The position numbers and the translations under genes are program-made. DNA of 64,000 bases from an uncultured Campylobacter sp. (GTDB taxonomy: Bacteria; Campylobacterota; Campylobacteria; Campylobacterales; Campylobacteraceae), in assembly GCF_947255105.1 (NCBI RefSeq), contig NZ_CAMYFP010000001.1:62001-126000 (forward strand), read 5' to 3'. Positions 16,818-26,098 of this stretch are shown here, in pieces; position 1 is the stretch's first letter, and each line of letters begins with the position of its first letter. The notes beneath the pieces were generated by a model. The model had not been told where the DNA came from and ran no database searches. It saw nothing but the letters and a program-made list of their open reading frames with translations.

Positions 16818-18637
16818 AAAAATACCTCATTTAGTTTTTCCTTTAAAAAAGTCAAATACTCATCCAAAGTCATTTGGGACTGAGCTCTAGCTCTTCTATC
16901 TCTAAGAGCAACATTTTTGTTACTTACCTCTTCATCTCCGACTACTAAAATCATTGGTACATGAGCTTTTTCAGCTACTCTTATGCGCTTGTTTAAAGTT
17001 TCTGTTGGTTTTAAAATCTCCACATCAACTTCAAGCTCTTTTATTTTAGACTCAATCTCTTTGGCATATTCCATATGCTCGTCTCTAATAGGGATAATAC
17101 TAACACCAACAGGAGCGATAAATAGTGGCAATTCGCCTGCAGTATGCTCTATAAGTATTCCTATAAATCTCTCAAAGCTTCCAAGAATTGCTCTATGTAG
17201 CATAACAGGTCGTTGTTTTTGGTTGTGTTCATCAATGTAGCTAAGATCAAATCTCTCAGGCAAGTTAAAATCAACTTGCACAGTTCCGCACTGCCATTTT
17301 CTACCTATTGCATCGGTTATTTTTATATCTATCTTTGGTCCATAAAAAGCTCCGCCACCTTCATCTATGCCATATTTTAGGTGATTTTCATCAAGAGCTT
17401 CTTTTAGAGCAGCTGTAGCAGTCTGCCAAATAGCGTCATCACCCATTGCTTTTTTTGGTTTAGTTGAAATCTCTAGCTCATACTTGAAGTCAAACATATT
17501 CATAAGCTCTTTTACAAAATCAAGTATCTCTATGATATTTTCTTTAATTTGTGATGGCATGCAAAATAGATGAGCATCATCTTGAGTAAATTCGCGCACT
17601 CTAAAAAGTCCATGCATAACACCGCTTTTTTCATGCCTATGAACTACTCCATACTCAAAAAATTTAAGCGGTAAATCGCGGTAGCTACGAACATCACTTT
17701 GATAGACTTTGATATGTCCAATACAGTTCATAGGCTTTATACCATACTCTTGCTCATCAATATGTGTAAAATACATATTTTCTTTGTAGTTTGCATAGTG
17801 GCCACTTTTTTTCCAAGTATCTGACTTGAGAATCTCTGGCCCTCTAACTGGCTCATAGCCTCTTTTTCTATGTATTTTAAACAAAACTTTTTCAAGCTTG
17901 CTTCTAAGTCTTGCGCCATTTGGAAGCCATATAGGAAGTCCAGCGCCTAGCTCATCATCAAAGGTAAAAAGCTTCATCTCATTGCCAAGTTTTCTATGAT
18001 CTCTTTTTTTTGCCTCTTCTATCATTCTAACGTAGCTATCTAAGCTCTTTTTATCTGCAAAAACAACACCATAGATACGTGTTAGCATCTCTTTTGTCTC
18101 ATCTCCACCAAGATATGCACCAGCAACTCTAATGAGTTTAAAGTATTTTAAAAAGCTAGTATCAGGAAGATGAGGTCCGCGACAAATATCTTCAAAATCA
18201 TCTTGTGAATAGGTTGAGATGGTATTGTCTTCTATGTGACTTAAAACCTCTTGTTTTAGGTCATCATCTTTGTAAATTTGAGCTATTTTTGCTTTGTCAA
18301 AGTAGCTTTTTACTAGTGAGATTTTTTTGGCAGCAATCTCTTTCATCCTATCTTCTATTTTGATAAGATCTTCATCATTTAGCTTTGTTCCATCTTCTTT
18401 AGTAACTCTAAAATCATAGTAAAAGCCATCTTCGATAGCAGGTCCTACAAAAAATTTAGCTTTGGGATAGAGCTGTTTTATAGCGTGAGCCATTAGGTGG
18501 GCACAGGAGTGTCTAAGAATGAAAAGCGCCTCTTTTGAGTTGCTAAAATAAATTGGAGAAGCTTCATTTTTCCTATCACCAATACTTTGTGTATCGATGA
18601 TCTCATCATTAAATTTATATGCGATAATATCGCTCAT
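16814..18637 (-). CDS. thrS: Threonyl-tRNA synthetase
   Basis: Class II synthetase charging tRNA-Thr in the cytoplasm. At 607 residues it is shorter than the 640-residue E. coli form, with a reduced region before the editing domain. The editing domain has HSCAHLMAHAIK near residue 43. The catalytic core has class II motif 2 RHEKSGVMHGLFRVREFTQD and motif 3 PVMLHRAILGSFERF near residue 490. The anticodon domain follows. It heads the thrS-infC-rpmI-rplT operon and overlaps infC by 4 bases. Confidence 0.96.
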   Translation of the reverse strand: MSDIIAYKFNDEIIDTQSIGDRKNEASPIYFSNSKEALFILRHSCAHLMAHAIKQLYPKAKFFVGPAIEDGFYYDFRVTKEDGTKLNDEDLIKIEDRMKEIAAKKISLVKSYFDKAKIAQIYKDDDLKQEVLSHIEDNTISTYSQDDFEDICRGPHLPDTSFLKYFKLIRVAGAYLGGDETKEMLTRIYGVVFADKKSLDSYVRMIEEAKKRDHRKLGNEMKLFTFDDELGAGLPIWLPNGARLRSKLEKVLFKIHRKRGYEPVRGPEILKSDTWKKSGHYANYKENMYFTHIDEQEYGIKPMNCIGHIKVYQSDVRSYRDLPLKFFEYGVVHRHEKSGVMHGLFRVREFTQDDAHLFCMPSQIKENIIEILDFVKELMNMFDFKYELEISTKPKKAMGDDAIWQTATAALKEALDENHLKYGIDEGGGAFYGPKIDIKITDAIGRKWQCGTVQVDFNLPERFDLSYIDEHNQKQRPVMLHRAILGSFERFIGILIEHTAGELPLFIAPVGVSIIPIRDEHMEYAKEIESKIKELEVDVEILKPTETLNKRIRVAEKAHVPMILVVGDEEVSNKNVALRDRRARAQSQMTLDEYLTFLKEKLNEVFF

Positions 18638-18790
18638 TTTTTCTCTGTTTTCCTTACTTTATTAAAGATATATTTACAAGAATGTAACTCAATATTTTAT
18701 CTTCTTAAACTTTAATATAAACTTAATACCAAATTTAGGAGTTTGGACTATAAATTTAAAGAAAGTTATTAATTTATAATCTATATTTAA

Positions 18791-18796
18791 TATAAT
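18791..18796 (+). promoter_or_regulatory. Possible -10 box upstream of the iron-complex/B12 permease gene
   Basis: TATAAT in the 176-base divergent region between thrS and the permease gene. It is only 17 bases from the GTG start, which would leave a very short leader, so the true promoter may lie further upstream. No Fur box was recognised with confidence. Confidence 0.3.
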
Positions 18797-18813
18797 AGAC
18801 AAAAAGGTAGTAG

Positions 18814-19794
18814 GTGGGCGATTTTAAACTTTCAATAATTTTTCTTTGCTGGTTGCTATTTGCCATATTTTCTCTAGGTGCTGGACAGTATCATCTAAAT
18901 ATAGTTGGTGTTTTAGAGGTAATGATGGGTGGCGGAGACAATGTGGCGCGAGATATTGTCTATAGGATACGACTTCCAAGAGTCTTAATGTCAAGTTTAT
19001 GTGGCGGTATTTTGGCACTTTGCGGAGTTAGCTTGCAAGGACTTTTTAAAAACCCACTTGTTGATTCTAAGATAATTGGAGTAAGCACAGGAGCCTCTTT
19101 TGGCGGGGCTTTGGCGATACTTCTTGGCTTTGGTGGTTTCCATTTGGTTGGTTTTGCCTTTATTTTTGGCGTAGTTGCGCTTTTGTTTTTATACTACATA
19201 GCTAGCTTCGTAAAGGGTTTTAGTATCTTTACGCTTATACTTTCTGGTATCGTTGTAAATGGTTTTTTTGCGGCACTTATTAGCCTTATTCAATATATCG
19301 CTGACTCTGAAGAGGTACTTCCGACCATTGTTTTTTGGCTACTTGGAAGTTTTGTAAACGCAAACTATCATAAATTAATGCTTTTAGCTCTGGTTGCTCT
19401 TCCTTGTATAGTGGCGCTTTTTTTGATGAGGTGGCGATTTGATCTTTTGAGTCTTGATGATGTTGATGCTAGAATTTTAGGGCTAAATTTATTTTATTTA
19501 AGAATTTTTATACTTGGAGTTTCTACACTTTTGATAGCCACTCAAGTAAGTATTAGTGGAAGTATTGGTTGGATTGGTCTTATAGTTCCTCACATTGCAA
19601 GAGCGATATGCGGCAACTCTCACATCAAAAGCCTGCCTTATAGTTTTGCCATCGGAATGATTTTTATGCTTCTTATAGACAATCTTTCTCGCACATTGAC
19701 TGTGGCTGAAATCCCACTTGGAGTGCTTTGTGCCCTTGTTGGAACGCCTATTTTTGCCTATCTTTTGAAAAAGAGCAGTAAAAATGTTGCTTAG
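18814..19794 (+). CDS. FecCD/BtuC-family ABC transporter permease
   Basis: Inner-membrane permease for iron-siderophore, heme or cobalamin import. The 326-residue protein has about nine hydrophobic segments. Its family signatures are RLPRVLMSSLCGGILALCGVSLQGL, NPLVDSKIIGVSTGASFGG, and the ATPase-coupling GWIGLIVPHIAR near residue 250. The start is GTG at 18814 with AAGG upstream. It overlaps the ATPase gene by 11 bases. No periplasmic binding protein or outer-membrane receptor lies beside it, so the substrate is open. Confidence 0.9.
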   Translation: MGDFKLSIIFLCWLLFAIFSLGAGQYHLNIVGVLEVMMGGGDNVARDIVYRIRLPRVLMSSLCGGILALCGVSLQGLFKNPLVDSKIIGVSTGASFGGALAILLGFGGFHLVGFAFIFGVVALLFLYYIASFVKGFSIFTLILSGIVVNGFFAALISLIQYIADSEEVLPTIVFWLLGSFVNANYHKLMLLALVALPCIVALFLMRWRFDLLSLDDVDARILGLNLFYLRIFILGVSTLLIATQVSISGSIGWIGLIVPHIARAICGNSHIKSLPYSFAIGMIFMLLIDNLSRTLTVAEIPLGVLCALVGTPIFAYLLKKSSKNVA

Positions 19795-20542
19795 TGCGAA
19801 AAATTTAAGCTTTTGGTATAACAAAGAGAGCTGTTGCTTTAAAAATGTTAGTTTTGACTTAAAAGATAGAGAGAGTATTGCAATACTTGGGCTAAATGGA
19901 CAGGGAAAAAGCACACTTTTATACTGTCTTATGGGTATTTTAGAGCCAAAAGAGGGAAGTGTGATAGTAAATGAAGAGTTTGCATATCTTCCTCAGCTTT
20001 TTGTATTGCCATTTAGTTATAACGTTCTTGAGGTTATTTTGATGGGGCGAGCCTCTAAGATTGGCACCTTTAAAAGACCATCGAAAAAAGATATAGATAT
20101 CGCCAAAAATGCAGCTTCTTTGCTTAAGTGTGAAGCCCTTTTAGATAGAGATTTTAACAGCTTATCAGGCGGACAAAAACAGCTTGTGCTTTTTGCAAGA
20201 GCACTTTGTAAAGAGAGTAAGGTTTTGATACTTGATGAGCCAGCAAGTGCGCTAGATTTAAAAAATCAAGATAGAGTTTTGCTACTTATTGATAGGCTTA
20301 AAAAGGAGTTTGGGCTTAGCATAATCTTTACAACTCATCAACCAAACCACGCTTTGGCAGTAGCAGATAGGGCTTTGATTTTGCACAGTGATCTTAGCTT
20401 TAAATTTGGCGCAACTAGAGAGATTGTTACTGAAAAAGAGCAAGAGAAACTTTATGATATAAAGATAAAAAATATCCCACTTGAGTTAGAAAAAAAGCAG
20501 ATAATAACAAGTGTTCCCATTTATACTGTAGAGCTTAAGTAG
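19784..20542 (+). CDS. FecE/BtuD-type ABC transporter ATP-binding protein
   Basis: Cytoplasmic ATPase partner of the preceding permease. Walker A is GLNGQGKST near residue 34 (Gln in place of the commoner Ser/Cys), the signature is LSGGQKQLVLFARAL near residue 128, Walker B is VLILDEPASALD, and the H-loop follows in TTHQPNHA. Its 252 residues match the family. The C-terminal 30 residues continue past the core domain, as in FecE. It is the last gene before the tRNA-Val. Confidence 0.9.
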   Translation: MLLSAKNLSFWYNKESCCFKNVSFDLKDRESIAILGLNGQGKSTLLYCLMGILEPKEGSVIVNEEFAYLPQLFVLPFSYNVLEVILMGRASKIGTFKRPSKKDIDIAKNAASLLKCEALLDRDFNSLSGGQKQLVLFARALCKESKVLILDEPASALDLKNQDRVLLLIDRLKKEFGLSIIFTTHQPNHALAVADRALILHSDLSFKFGATREIVTEKEQEKLYDIKIKNIPLELEKKQIITSVPIYTVELK

Positions 20543-20547
20543 TAAAA

Positions 20548-20623
20548 TGGTGGCTCCGATTGGACTTGAACCAACGACCCCCACCATGTCAAGGTGGTGC
20601 TCTACCAGCTGAGCTACGGAACC
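20548..20623 (-). tRNA. tRNA-Val (anticodon GAC)
   Basis: 76-nt cloverleaf: acceptor GGTTCCG pairs with CGGAGCC (one T-G pair), D-arm GCTCAGCTGGTAGAGC, anticodon stem CCACC-TTGACAT-GGTGG with anticodon GAC, T-loop GGTTCAAGTCC, and encoded CCA. Confidence 0.95.
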
Positions 20624-20667
20624 TAAAGTTCGGATTATATCTTAAATAAAATGAAAAATAGATTAAA

Positions 20668-20693
20668 TCAAAGGTCTAGAGTTAGACCTTTGA
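20668..20693 (-). terminator. nhaA terminator
   Basis: Perfect 11-bp stem TCAAAGGTCTA / TAGACCTTTGA with a 4-base loop, overlapping the nhaA stop codon. A T-rich tail follows on the minus strand. Confidence 0.7.
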
Positions 20694-21872
20694 AATTTTA
20701 AGCTCATCGTCTTTTTTTCTACTTGCAAATTTAGCGACAAAGTAACCAACAAAACCTGATATAAGTGAACCAATCAATATGGCAAGTTTGTCTGTGTGAT
20801 GGAAAACATCACTGTTATTGTAGGCTAGTGCATTTACAAAAAGACTCATAGTAAAGCCGATACCGCAAATTATAGCCACAGCATAGAGTTGAAGCCATGT
20901 TGCTTTTTCTGGCATATAGGCAAACTTAAATTTAATGGCAATGTAACTAAACAAAAATATACCTATCTGTTTTCCAAAAAATAGTGCACAGATAATTCCT
21001 AGCGGAACTGGTCCAAAAAGATACTCTAAGTTCATTCCTTTAAGGCTAACTCCTGCGTTTACAAAGGCAAAAAGTGGCAATATGATATAACTTACAAAGT
21101 TGCCAAGTAAGTTTTCAAATTCCCTTGTCATAGAGCCACCACTTTTTGTGTGAAGTGGAATGGTAAAGGCAGTTGCAACTCCTGCGATACTTGCATGGAT
21201 GCCAGAGTGTAGCACAAATATCCAGACTAATATTATGATGATGACAAAAAAGAGCTTCTTTTCAACTCCAAATTTATTCATCATAGATAGCACAAATAGC
21301 CCCAAAGCAGCAAGCCCTAAAAAGACAAAATTAAGTGTTGTTGAGTAGAAAAGTGCAATTATAACTATTGCTGCTAAATCATCCATAATGGCAAGAGTTA
21401 GGATAAAGAGCTTCAAGCTTATAGGTATTCTTCTTCCAAGTAGTGCCAATACTCCAACAGCAAAAGCGATATCTGTAGCAGTAGGGATAGCCCAGCCTCT
21501 AATTGCAAATGGGTCGTTATGGTTAAATAGATAAAAAATAATAGCCGGTAGCACTACTCCACCCAAAGCAGCAAATGTTGGAAGCAAAACTTGAGAGATA
21601 TGCCTTAGTTGTCCTTCAATCATCTCTCTTTTTAGCTCCAAGCCAACGCTAAAGAAAAATATAGCCATCAAAGCATCATTTACCCAAAAGTGAAGCGGCT
21701 CATCAAGTTTTAGACTACCAACGCCTATTGTTATCTGTAGATGAATAAAATTATCATATAGATGAGTTAAAAAACCTAAATTTTCAAAAATAAGTGCAAG
21801 CAAGGCAGCTAACAAAAGAAGTATTCCAGAGCCACTCTCTCCACTAAATAGCATTTTAAATTTTCTTAACAA
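20682..21872 (-). CDS. nhaA: Na+/H+ antiporter NhaA
   Basis: Inner-membrane antiporter exporting Na+ for H+ for salt and pH homeostasis. The 396-residue, roughly 12-helix protein has the ion-site motifs PTATDIAFAVGVLALLG and LAIMDDLAAIVIIALFY with the paired Asp near residue 160. The C-terminus SRKKDDELK is polar. The start is TTG at 21872 with AGGAGG close upstream; an ATG six codons later is the alternative. It appears monocistronic, ending at a strong hairpin. Confidence 0.95.
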   Translation of the reverse strand: MLRKFKMLFSGESGSGILLLLAALLALIFENLGFLTHLYDNFIHLQITIGVGSLKLDEPLHFWVNDALMAIFFFSVGLELKREMIEGQLRHISQVLLPTFAALGGVVLPAIIFYLFNHNDPFAIRGWAIPTATDIAFAVGVLALLGRRIPISLKLFILTLAIMDDLAAIVIIALFYSTTLNFVFLGLAALGLFVLSMMNKFGVEKKLFFVIIIILVWIFVLHSGIHASIAGVATAFTIPLHTKSGGSMTREFENLLGNFVSYIILPLFAFVNAGVSLKGMNLEYLFGPVPLGIICALFFGKQIGIFLFSYIAIKFKFAYMPEKATWLQLYAVAIICGIGFTMSLFVNALAYNNSDVFHHTDKLAILIGSLISGFVGYFVAKFASRKKDDELKISKV

Positions 21873-21960
21873 AATTCCTCCTTTTTTAGCAAGTCGTTTA
21901 TTTTATTGAAATATTGTATAAAATTCAATAAAACCACGAAGCCAACTAGCAATAAATCCA

Positions 21961-22428
21961 TTAAGCAAATGGCATGATAAGCATAGCATAGAGTATAATA
22001 AACATCAGTATTGTAGGCACTTCGTTAAGCGCTCTGAAATATTTGCCAGACCTAAAACAGGAATTTTTCTCAAATTTGATGAGATAGTACCAAAGCCAAA
22101 AATGATATGCCACCATCAATGCCCCTGCAAGAAGCTTTAGATGAAAATAGCCTAAACGCATTAAGTCGGGCTTGCTACCGATGATTATGACAACAGCACT
22201 TAAAATAGTAAGAACCATAGCTATCCAGCCAATTGCATGAAATAACATTTTTTCCATATATTTTAGTTGCTCTGAGATAACTTTGTTATCTCTGTTTTCA
22301 GCATGATAGACATAGAGTCGTGGTAGATAAAACAAAACTGCCATCCAAGAGATAAAGGCTGCAAAGTGTAAAAACTTCATCCATAGATAGGCGTTGTGGC
22401 TTATTTGCGGGAGGTTAGAAAAATCCAT
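21961..22428 (-). CDS. hemJ: Protoporphyrinogen oxidase HemJ
   Basis: Membrane enzyme oxidising protoporphyrinogen IX in heme synthesis, used where HemG/HemY are absent. The 155-residue, four-helix protein has the conserved His in YLWMKFLHFAAFISWMAVL, RLYVYHAE, LKLLAGALMVAYHFWLW and the C-terminal FRALNEVPTILMF. AAGGAG precedes the ATG. In C. jejuni the same gene lies next to lspA-glmM, as here. Confidence 0.9.
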   Translation of the reverse strand: MDFSNLPQISHNAYLWMKFLHFAAFISWMAVLFYLPRLYVYHAENRDNKVISEQLKYMEKMLFHAIGWIAMVLTILSAVVIIIGSKPDLMRLGYFHLKLLAGALMVAYHFWLWYYLIKFEKNSCFRSGKYFRALNEVPTILMFIILYAMLIMPFA

Positions 22429-22575
22429 GTAAAGACTCCTTAAATTTAAATAGAGTTATTCTACATTAAATTTATTAATTGATACTAAAAAATTTAAGAT
22501 TACATTTAGCTTATTTTTTAAAGTATAACCGCAAGTTAAACTAGGAAAATGTAGTTATGGGCGGTTCGGATATGG

Positions 22576-23022
22576 TTAAGATGATTTTTTAAAAAATAGC
22601 TCATTTAAAATAATAAGTGCCACTCCGATATTTATAATTACATCAGCTAGGTTAAAGATAGGGAAGCTAAACCACCTATGCCAATAGAGATAATCAACCA
22701 CTCCACCATGCACAAATCTATCAAGCAAGTTTGAAATACCTGCTCCAAATATCAATCCAAGTGCTATAAAGTGGTGCTGCAAAAATTTTTTCTCATATGC
22801 CAAATAGAGAGCTATTAAGATTATTAGTCCAAGTTGTATAAACTTGAGCGTCCAGCCAAGCTTTGCAAAAAGGGAGAAGGCAACTCCATCGTTATAGGCC
22901 AAAACCAAAGAAAAGTAGTCGCCTCTCCATCTAAAACCATCTATAAAAAGTTGTTTAACGAGTTGATCTGCTATCAGCACAGCAACTAAAATAAGTCCAA
23001 ATTTAACTAAAATTCTAGCCAT
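22576..23022 (-). CDS. lspA: Lipoprotein signal peptidase
   Basis: Aspartyl peptidase of the inner membrane that cleaves prolipoproteins at the lipidated Cys. The 148-residue, four-helix protein has LIADQLVKQ near residue 18, NDGVAFSLF near 44 and the catalytic pair in NLLDRFVHGGVVDYL and FNLADVIIN. Its start overlaps the glmM stop by 8 bases, so the genes are co-translated. Confidence 0.95.
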   Translation of the reverse strand: MARILVKFGLILVAVLIADQLVKQLFIDGFRWRGDYFSLVLAYNDGVAFSLFAKLGWTLKFIQLGLIILIALYLAYEKKFLQHHFIALGLIFGAGISNLLDRFVHGGVVDYLYWHRWFSFPIFNLADVIINIGVALIILNELFFKKSS

Positions 23023-24358
23023 TTAACGCTTTTTGAAAAAAGCTCTCCACTTCATCCATTGCACCTTCTATCTTGTTGCTATCTTTGCCCTCTAAAAGTA
23101 GTCTAATGACATTTTCTGTGCCTGAATATCTAAAAAGAGAGCGATAACCTTGCAAATTTAACTTCTCTTCAAGCTCTTTAAAACCTGCTAACTCTTCGAT
23201 AGGTGGCTTATTTTTTATCTTTATGTTGCGTAGCAGCTGAGGATAGGGCTTAAATACCTGGCCAAGCTCGCTTGAAGTTTTTTTGCTTTTTAGTATGCAG
23301 GCACTAAACTGCAATGCACTTGCTATACCATCGCCTGTTTTTGCATAGTCACTAAAGATAAGGTGACCGCTCTGCTCGCCACCAAAGCTAAGATCATGCT
23401 CTCTTAAAAGCTCCAAAACAAACTTATCTCCAACATTGCCTCTTAGGGTTTTTATACCGAATTTGTTTAAAAAATCATCTAGTGCTTTGTTACTCATGAT
23501 GGTAGTTGCAATTTTGTTGTTTTTGAGCTTTCCTTCGTTTTTTAGGAAGAGTGCAAGGACACCCATAAGCACATCGCCATCTATCACATCGCCAAAATTA
23601 TCAACAACTACAAGTCTATCGGCATCTCCATCAAATGCAAAACCAACATCAGCTCTTAAATTTCTAACCTCTTGCCCAAGCGCTTGAGGATGAAGAGCAC
23701 CACAATTATCGTTGATATTTTTTCCATTTGGTTCGTTGTTTAAGATAAAAACTTCAGCACCAAGCTCACTAAATATAGTAGGTGCCACTTTGTAACTAGC
23801 GCCATTTGCAACATCAAGCACAACTCTTAATCCGTGAAGTGTCATTGATTTGGGAAATGAATTTTTTATATGAACTATATATCTTCCTATGACATCATCA
23901 ACTCTTTTTGCTGCACCTATCTCCATATTTATGCACTTTGCGCTATTTATCAACTCATCGTTGTAAAAAATCTTCTCTATCTTTTCCTCTTCGCTCTCAT
24001 CAAGCTTAAAGCCAAATTTATCAAAAAATTTAACTCCATTATCATAATATGGATTGTGTGAAGCGCTTATCATAATGCCTCCATCGCACCGCATATCTTC
24101 AGTCAAAAATGCAATAGCAGGAGTTGGCATAGGACCAATCTGTCTTACATTAAAGCCAATAGAAGTAAGACCTGATACAATCGCTGTTTCTATCATATAG
24201 CCACTTCTTCTTGTATCTTTTCCAACCAAGATGAGGTTGGTAACTGAGCTTTTTCTAAAGTAAATCCCAGCAGCCATGGCAAGTCTCATAGTAAGTTCTG
24301 CGCTAAGCAGCTCCCCAGCCTTGCCTCTAACTCCATCTGTTCCAAAGAGTTTTTTCAT
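23015..24358 (-). CDS. glmM: Phosphoglucosamine mutase
   Basis: Converts glucosamine 6-phosphate to the 1-phosphate for peptidoglycan and LPS. The 447-residue protein begins MKKLFGTDGVRGKAGE, with the phosphoserine loop MISASHNPYYDNGVKF near residue 99, the Mg-binding DGDADR near 240, GGEQSGHL near 325, and RYSGTEN near the C-terminus. AAGGAAAGG precedes the ATG. It is divergent from rpsT and overlaps lspA downstream. Confidence 0.97.
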   Translation of the reverse strand: MKKLFGTDGVRGKAGELLSAELTMRLAMAAGIYFRKSSVTNLILVGKDTRRSGYMIETAIVSGLTSIGFNVRQIGPMPTPAIAFLTEDMRCDGGIMISASHNPYYDNGVKFFDKFGFKLDESEEEKIEKIFYNDELINSAKCINMEIGAAKRVDDVIGRYIVHIKNSFPKSMTLHGLRVVLDVANGASYKVAPTIFSELGAEVFILNNEPNGKNINDNCGALHPQALGQEVRNLRADVGFAFDGDADRLVVVDNFGDVIDGDVLMGVLALFLKNEGKLKNNKIATTIMSNKALDDFLNKFGIKTLRGNVGDKFVLELLREHDLSFGGEQSGHLIFSDYAKTGDGIASALQFSACILKSKKTSSELGQVFKPYPQLLRNIKIKNKPPIEELAGFKELEEKLNLQGYRSLFRYSGTENVIRLLLEGKDSNKIEGAMDEVESFFQKALNG

Positions 24359-24472
24359 GACCTTTCCTTAAAGTGATTTTTGTGATTTTATCTAAATTTG
24401 ATAAATACGAAGCTATTTGATACTCTCTTTTAAAGAGTGCTTAAATTAAGCAATAATTAAAAATTACTTTTG

Positions 24473-24478
24473 TATAAT
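24473..24478 (+). promoter_or_regulatory. -10 box of rpsT-prfA
   Basis: TATAAT preceded by TG, about 35 bases before the rpsT ATG and within the 155-base divergent region with glmM. It matches the extended -10 pattern common in Campylobacter. Confidence 0.5.
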
Positions 24479-24513
24479 CAATCCCTTAATATTATATTTT
24501 TAAAAGGTGAAAA

Positions 24514-24780
24514 ATGGCAAATCACAAATCTGCTGAAAAGAGAGCAAGACAGACCATAAAAAGGACTGAGAGAAATAGATTTTATAGAACTAGACTTAAA
24601 AATCTAACTAAAGGTGTAAGAGAGGCTGTAGAGGCAAATGAGCTTGAAAAAGCACAAGATGCACTTAAGAAAGCTAACAAAGAGATTCATAGTTTTGTTA
24701 GTAAAAATTTCTTAAAAAAACAGACCGCAGCAAGAAAAGTTGGCCGCTTGGCAAAACTTGTAAATACAATCACAAAATAA
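24514..24780 (+). CDS. rpsT: 30S ribosomal protein S20
   Basis: 88-residue basic protein binding 16S rRNA. It begins MANHKSAEKRARQTIKRTER and has NFLKKQTAARKVGRLAKL near the end, as expected for S20. AAAAGGTG precedes the ATG. prfA begins 3 bases after its stop, the same pair order as in other Campylobacterota. Confidence 0.97.
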   Translation: MANHKSAEKRARQTIKRTERNRFYRTRLKNLTKGVREAVEANELEKAQDALKKANKEIHSFVSKNFLKKQTAARKVGRLAKLVNTITK

Positions 24781-24783
24781 CAG

Positions 24784-25863
24784 ATGTTAGCTTCAAAACT
24801 TCAACCTTTTTTGGATCGCTATGAGGAGCTAACAAAAGAACTTAGCGATCCAACCATTGCAAATGATATTGCCTATATGACAAAGCTAACAAAGGAGCAA
24901 AGTTCGCTCTTGCCGATAAAAGAGAAAGCAACTCTCTATCTAAAGACCTTAGAACAAATAGACGAAAACAAAGAGTTGCTTCTTGATGATGAGTTTGGCG
25001 AGCTTGCAAAAGAGGAGCTAAAGGAGCTTGAAGCAAAAGAGCTTAAGCTTGAAGAGGAAATTAAAATTCTTCTTCTTCCAAAAGATCCAAATGATGAGCG
25101 AAATATCTTTTTGGAGCTTAGAGCTGGCACTGGCGGCGATGAAGCGGCACTTTTTGTTGGTGATCTTTTTAATGCCTATGTAAGATATGCAGAGTTAAGA
25201 GGCTATAAGGTTGAGATAGTCTCACAAAGTATAGGTGCAGTTGGTGGATTTAAAGAGATAATTCTTCTTGTTAAAGGAGCTGGAGCCTATTCAAGGCTCA
25301 AATTTGAGGGCGGGACTCATAGGGTTCAAAGGGTGCCTGAAACAGAATCCCAAGGAAGAGTGCATACAAGTGCTATAACAGTTGCTGTTATGCCTGAGGT
25401 TGAAGATGAGGATATAGAGCTAAATCCAAACGATCTAAAGATAGATGTTATGAGAAGCTCTGGACATGGCGGACAGTCGGTAAATACTACAGATAGCGCT
25501 GTAAGAGTTACTCATATACCAACAGGAATAGTTGTAACCAATCAAGATGGAAAAAGTCAGCACAAAAACAAAGAGGCAGCTTTGAAAGTCCTAAAAGCAA
25601 GACTTTATGAGATGAAAGAAAAAGAGCGTCTTGAAAAAGAGAGAGCAACAAGACAAGATCAAGTTGGCACAGGCGATAGAAGTGGGCGTATAAGAACATA
25701 CAACTTTCCTCAAAATCGCATAAGTGACCATAGGATAAATTTAACTCTCTACAGACTTGATGCCATACTTGAGGGTGGGCTTTTTGATGAGATAATTGAC
25801 CCACTAATAACACACTACCAATCTGTTGCAATGAGCAATGCAGGGCTTAATGAAGATCAATAA
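24784..25863 (+). CDS. prfA: Peptide chain release factor 1
   Basis: Recognises UAA and UAG and triggers peptide release. The 359-residue protein has the GGQ catalytic motif in RSSGHGGQSVNTTDSAVR near residue 230 and a PxT-type codon-recognition loop in RVPETESQGRVHTS near residue 187. There is no obvious ribosome site, so translation probably couples to rpsT. Its last 14 bases overlap the small HTH gene. Confidence 0.96.
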   Translation: MLASKLQPFLDRYEELTKELSDPTIANDIAYMTKLTKEQSSLLPIKEKATLYLKTLEQIDENKELLLDDEFGELAKEELKELEAKELKLEEEIKILLLPKDPNDERNIFLELRAGTGGDEAALFVGDLFNAYVRYAELRGYKVEIVSQSIGAVGGFKEIILLVKGAGAYSRLKFEGGTHRVQRVPETESQGRVHTSAITVAVMPEVEDEDIELNPNDLKIDVMRSSGHGGQSVNTTDSAVRVTHIPTGIVVTNQDGKSQHKNKEAALKVLKARLYEMKEKERLEKERATRQDQVGTGDRSGRIRTYNFPQNRISDHRINLTLYRLDAILEGGLFDEIIDPLITHYQSVAMSNAGLNEDQ

Positions 25864-26092
25864 AGAGCTTGAAGATAGAGTATTAGAAAAGATAATTGGT
25901 CACAAAAAACTTCAAATCATCTACCACCTTTGTAGCGTGGCAAACAAAGATGGATTTATCTTTATAACTATAGATCAAATTTGTGAGATGTTGGATGTTA
26001 GTAAGCCAACTGTTATAAAAACTCTCTCCCTTCTTTCAAAAAGAGGTGCGATAAAGCGCGTCAAAAACGGGCTTTATCAAATATCTCTTTAA
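25850..26092 (+). CDS. Small winged-helix DNA-binding protein (80 aa)
   Basis: Begins MKINKELEDRVLEKIIGHKK, followed by a winged-helix pattern: helix ITIDQICEMLDVSKPTVIKT as the HTH (residues 40-60) and a wing RGAIKRVKNGLYQI. The start at 25850, inside the prfA 3' end with AGGG upstream, is preferred over an ATG four codons earlier. The HTH resembles plasmid-replication or DnaD-like regulators, but I do not recognise a named family. Expression probably depends on prfA translation. Confidence 0.65.
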   Translation: MKINKELEDRVLEKIIGHKKLQIIYHLCSVANKDGFIFITIDQICEMLDVSKPTVIKTLSLLSKRGAIKRVKNGLYQISL

Positions 26093-26098
26093 TTTATA

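Noticed and set aside
22557..22592. 11-codon plus-strand ORF MGGSDMVKMIF with an AGGAAA upstream
   Set aside because: Too short to support and it runs into the antisense end of lspA; may be the front of a lost gene but there is no further evidence.
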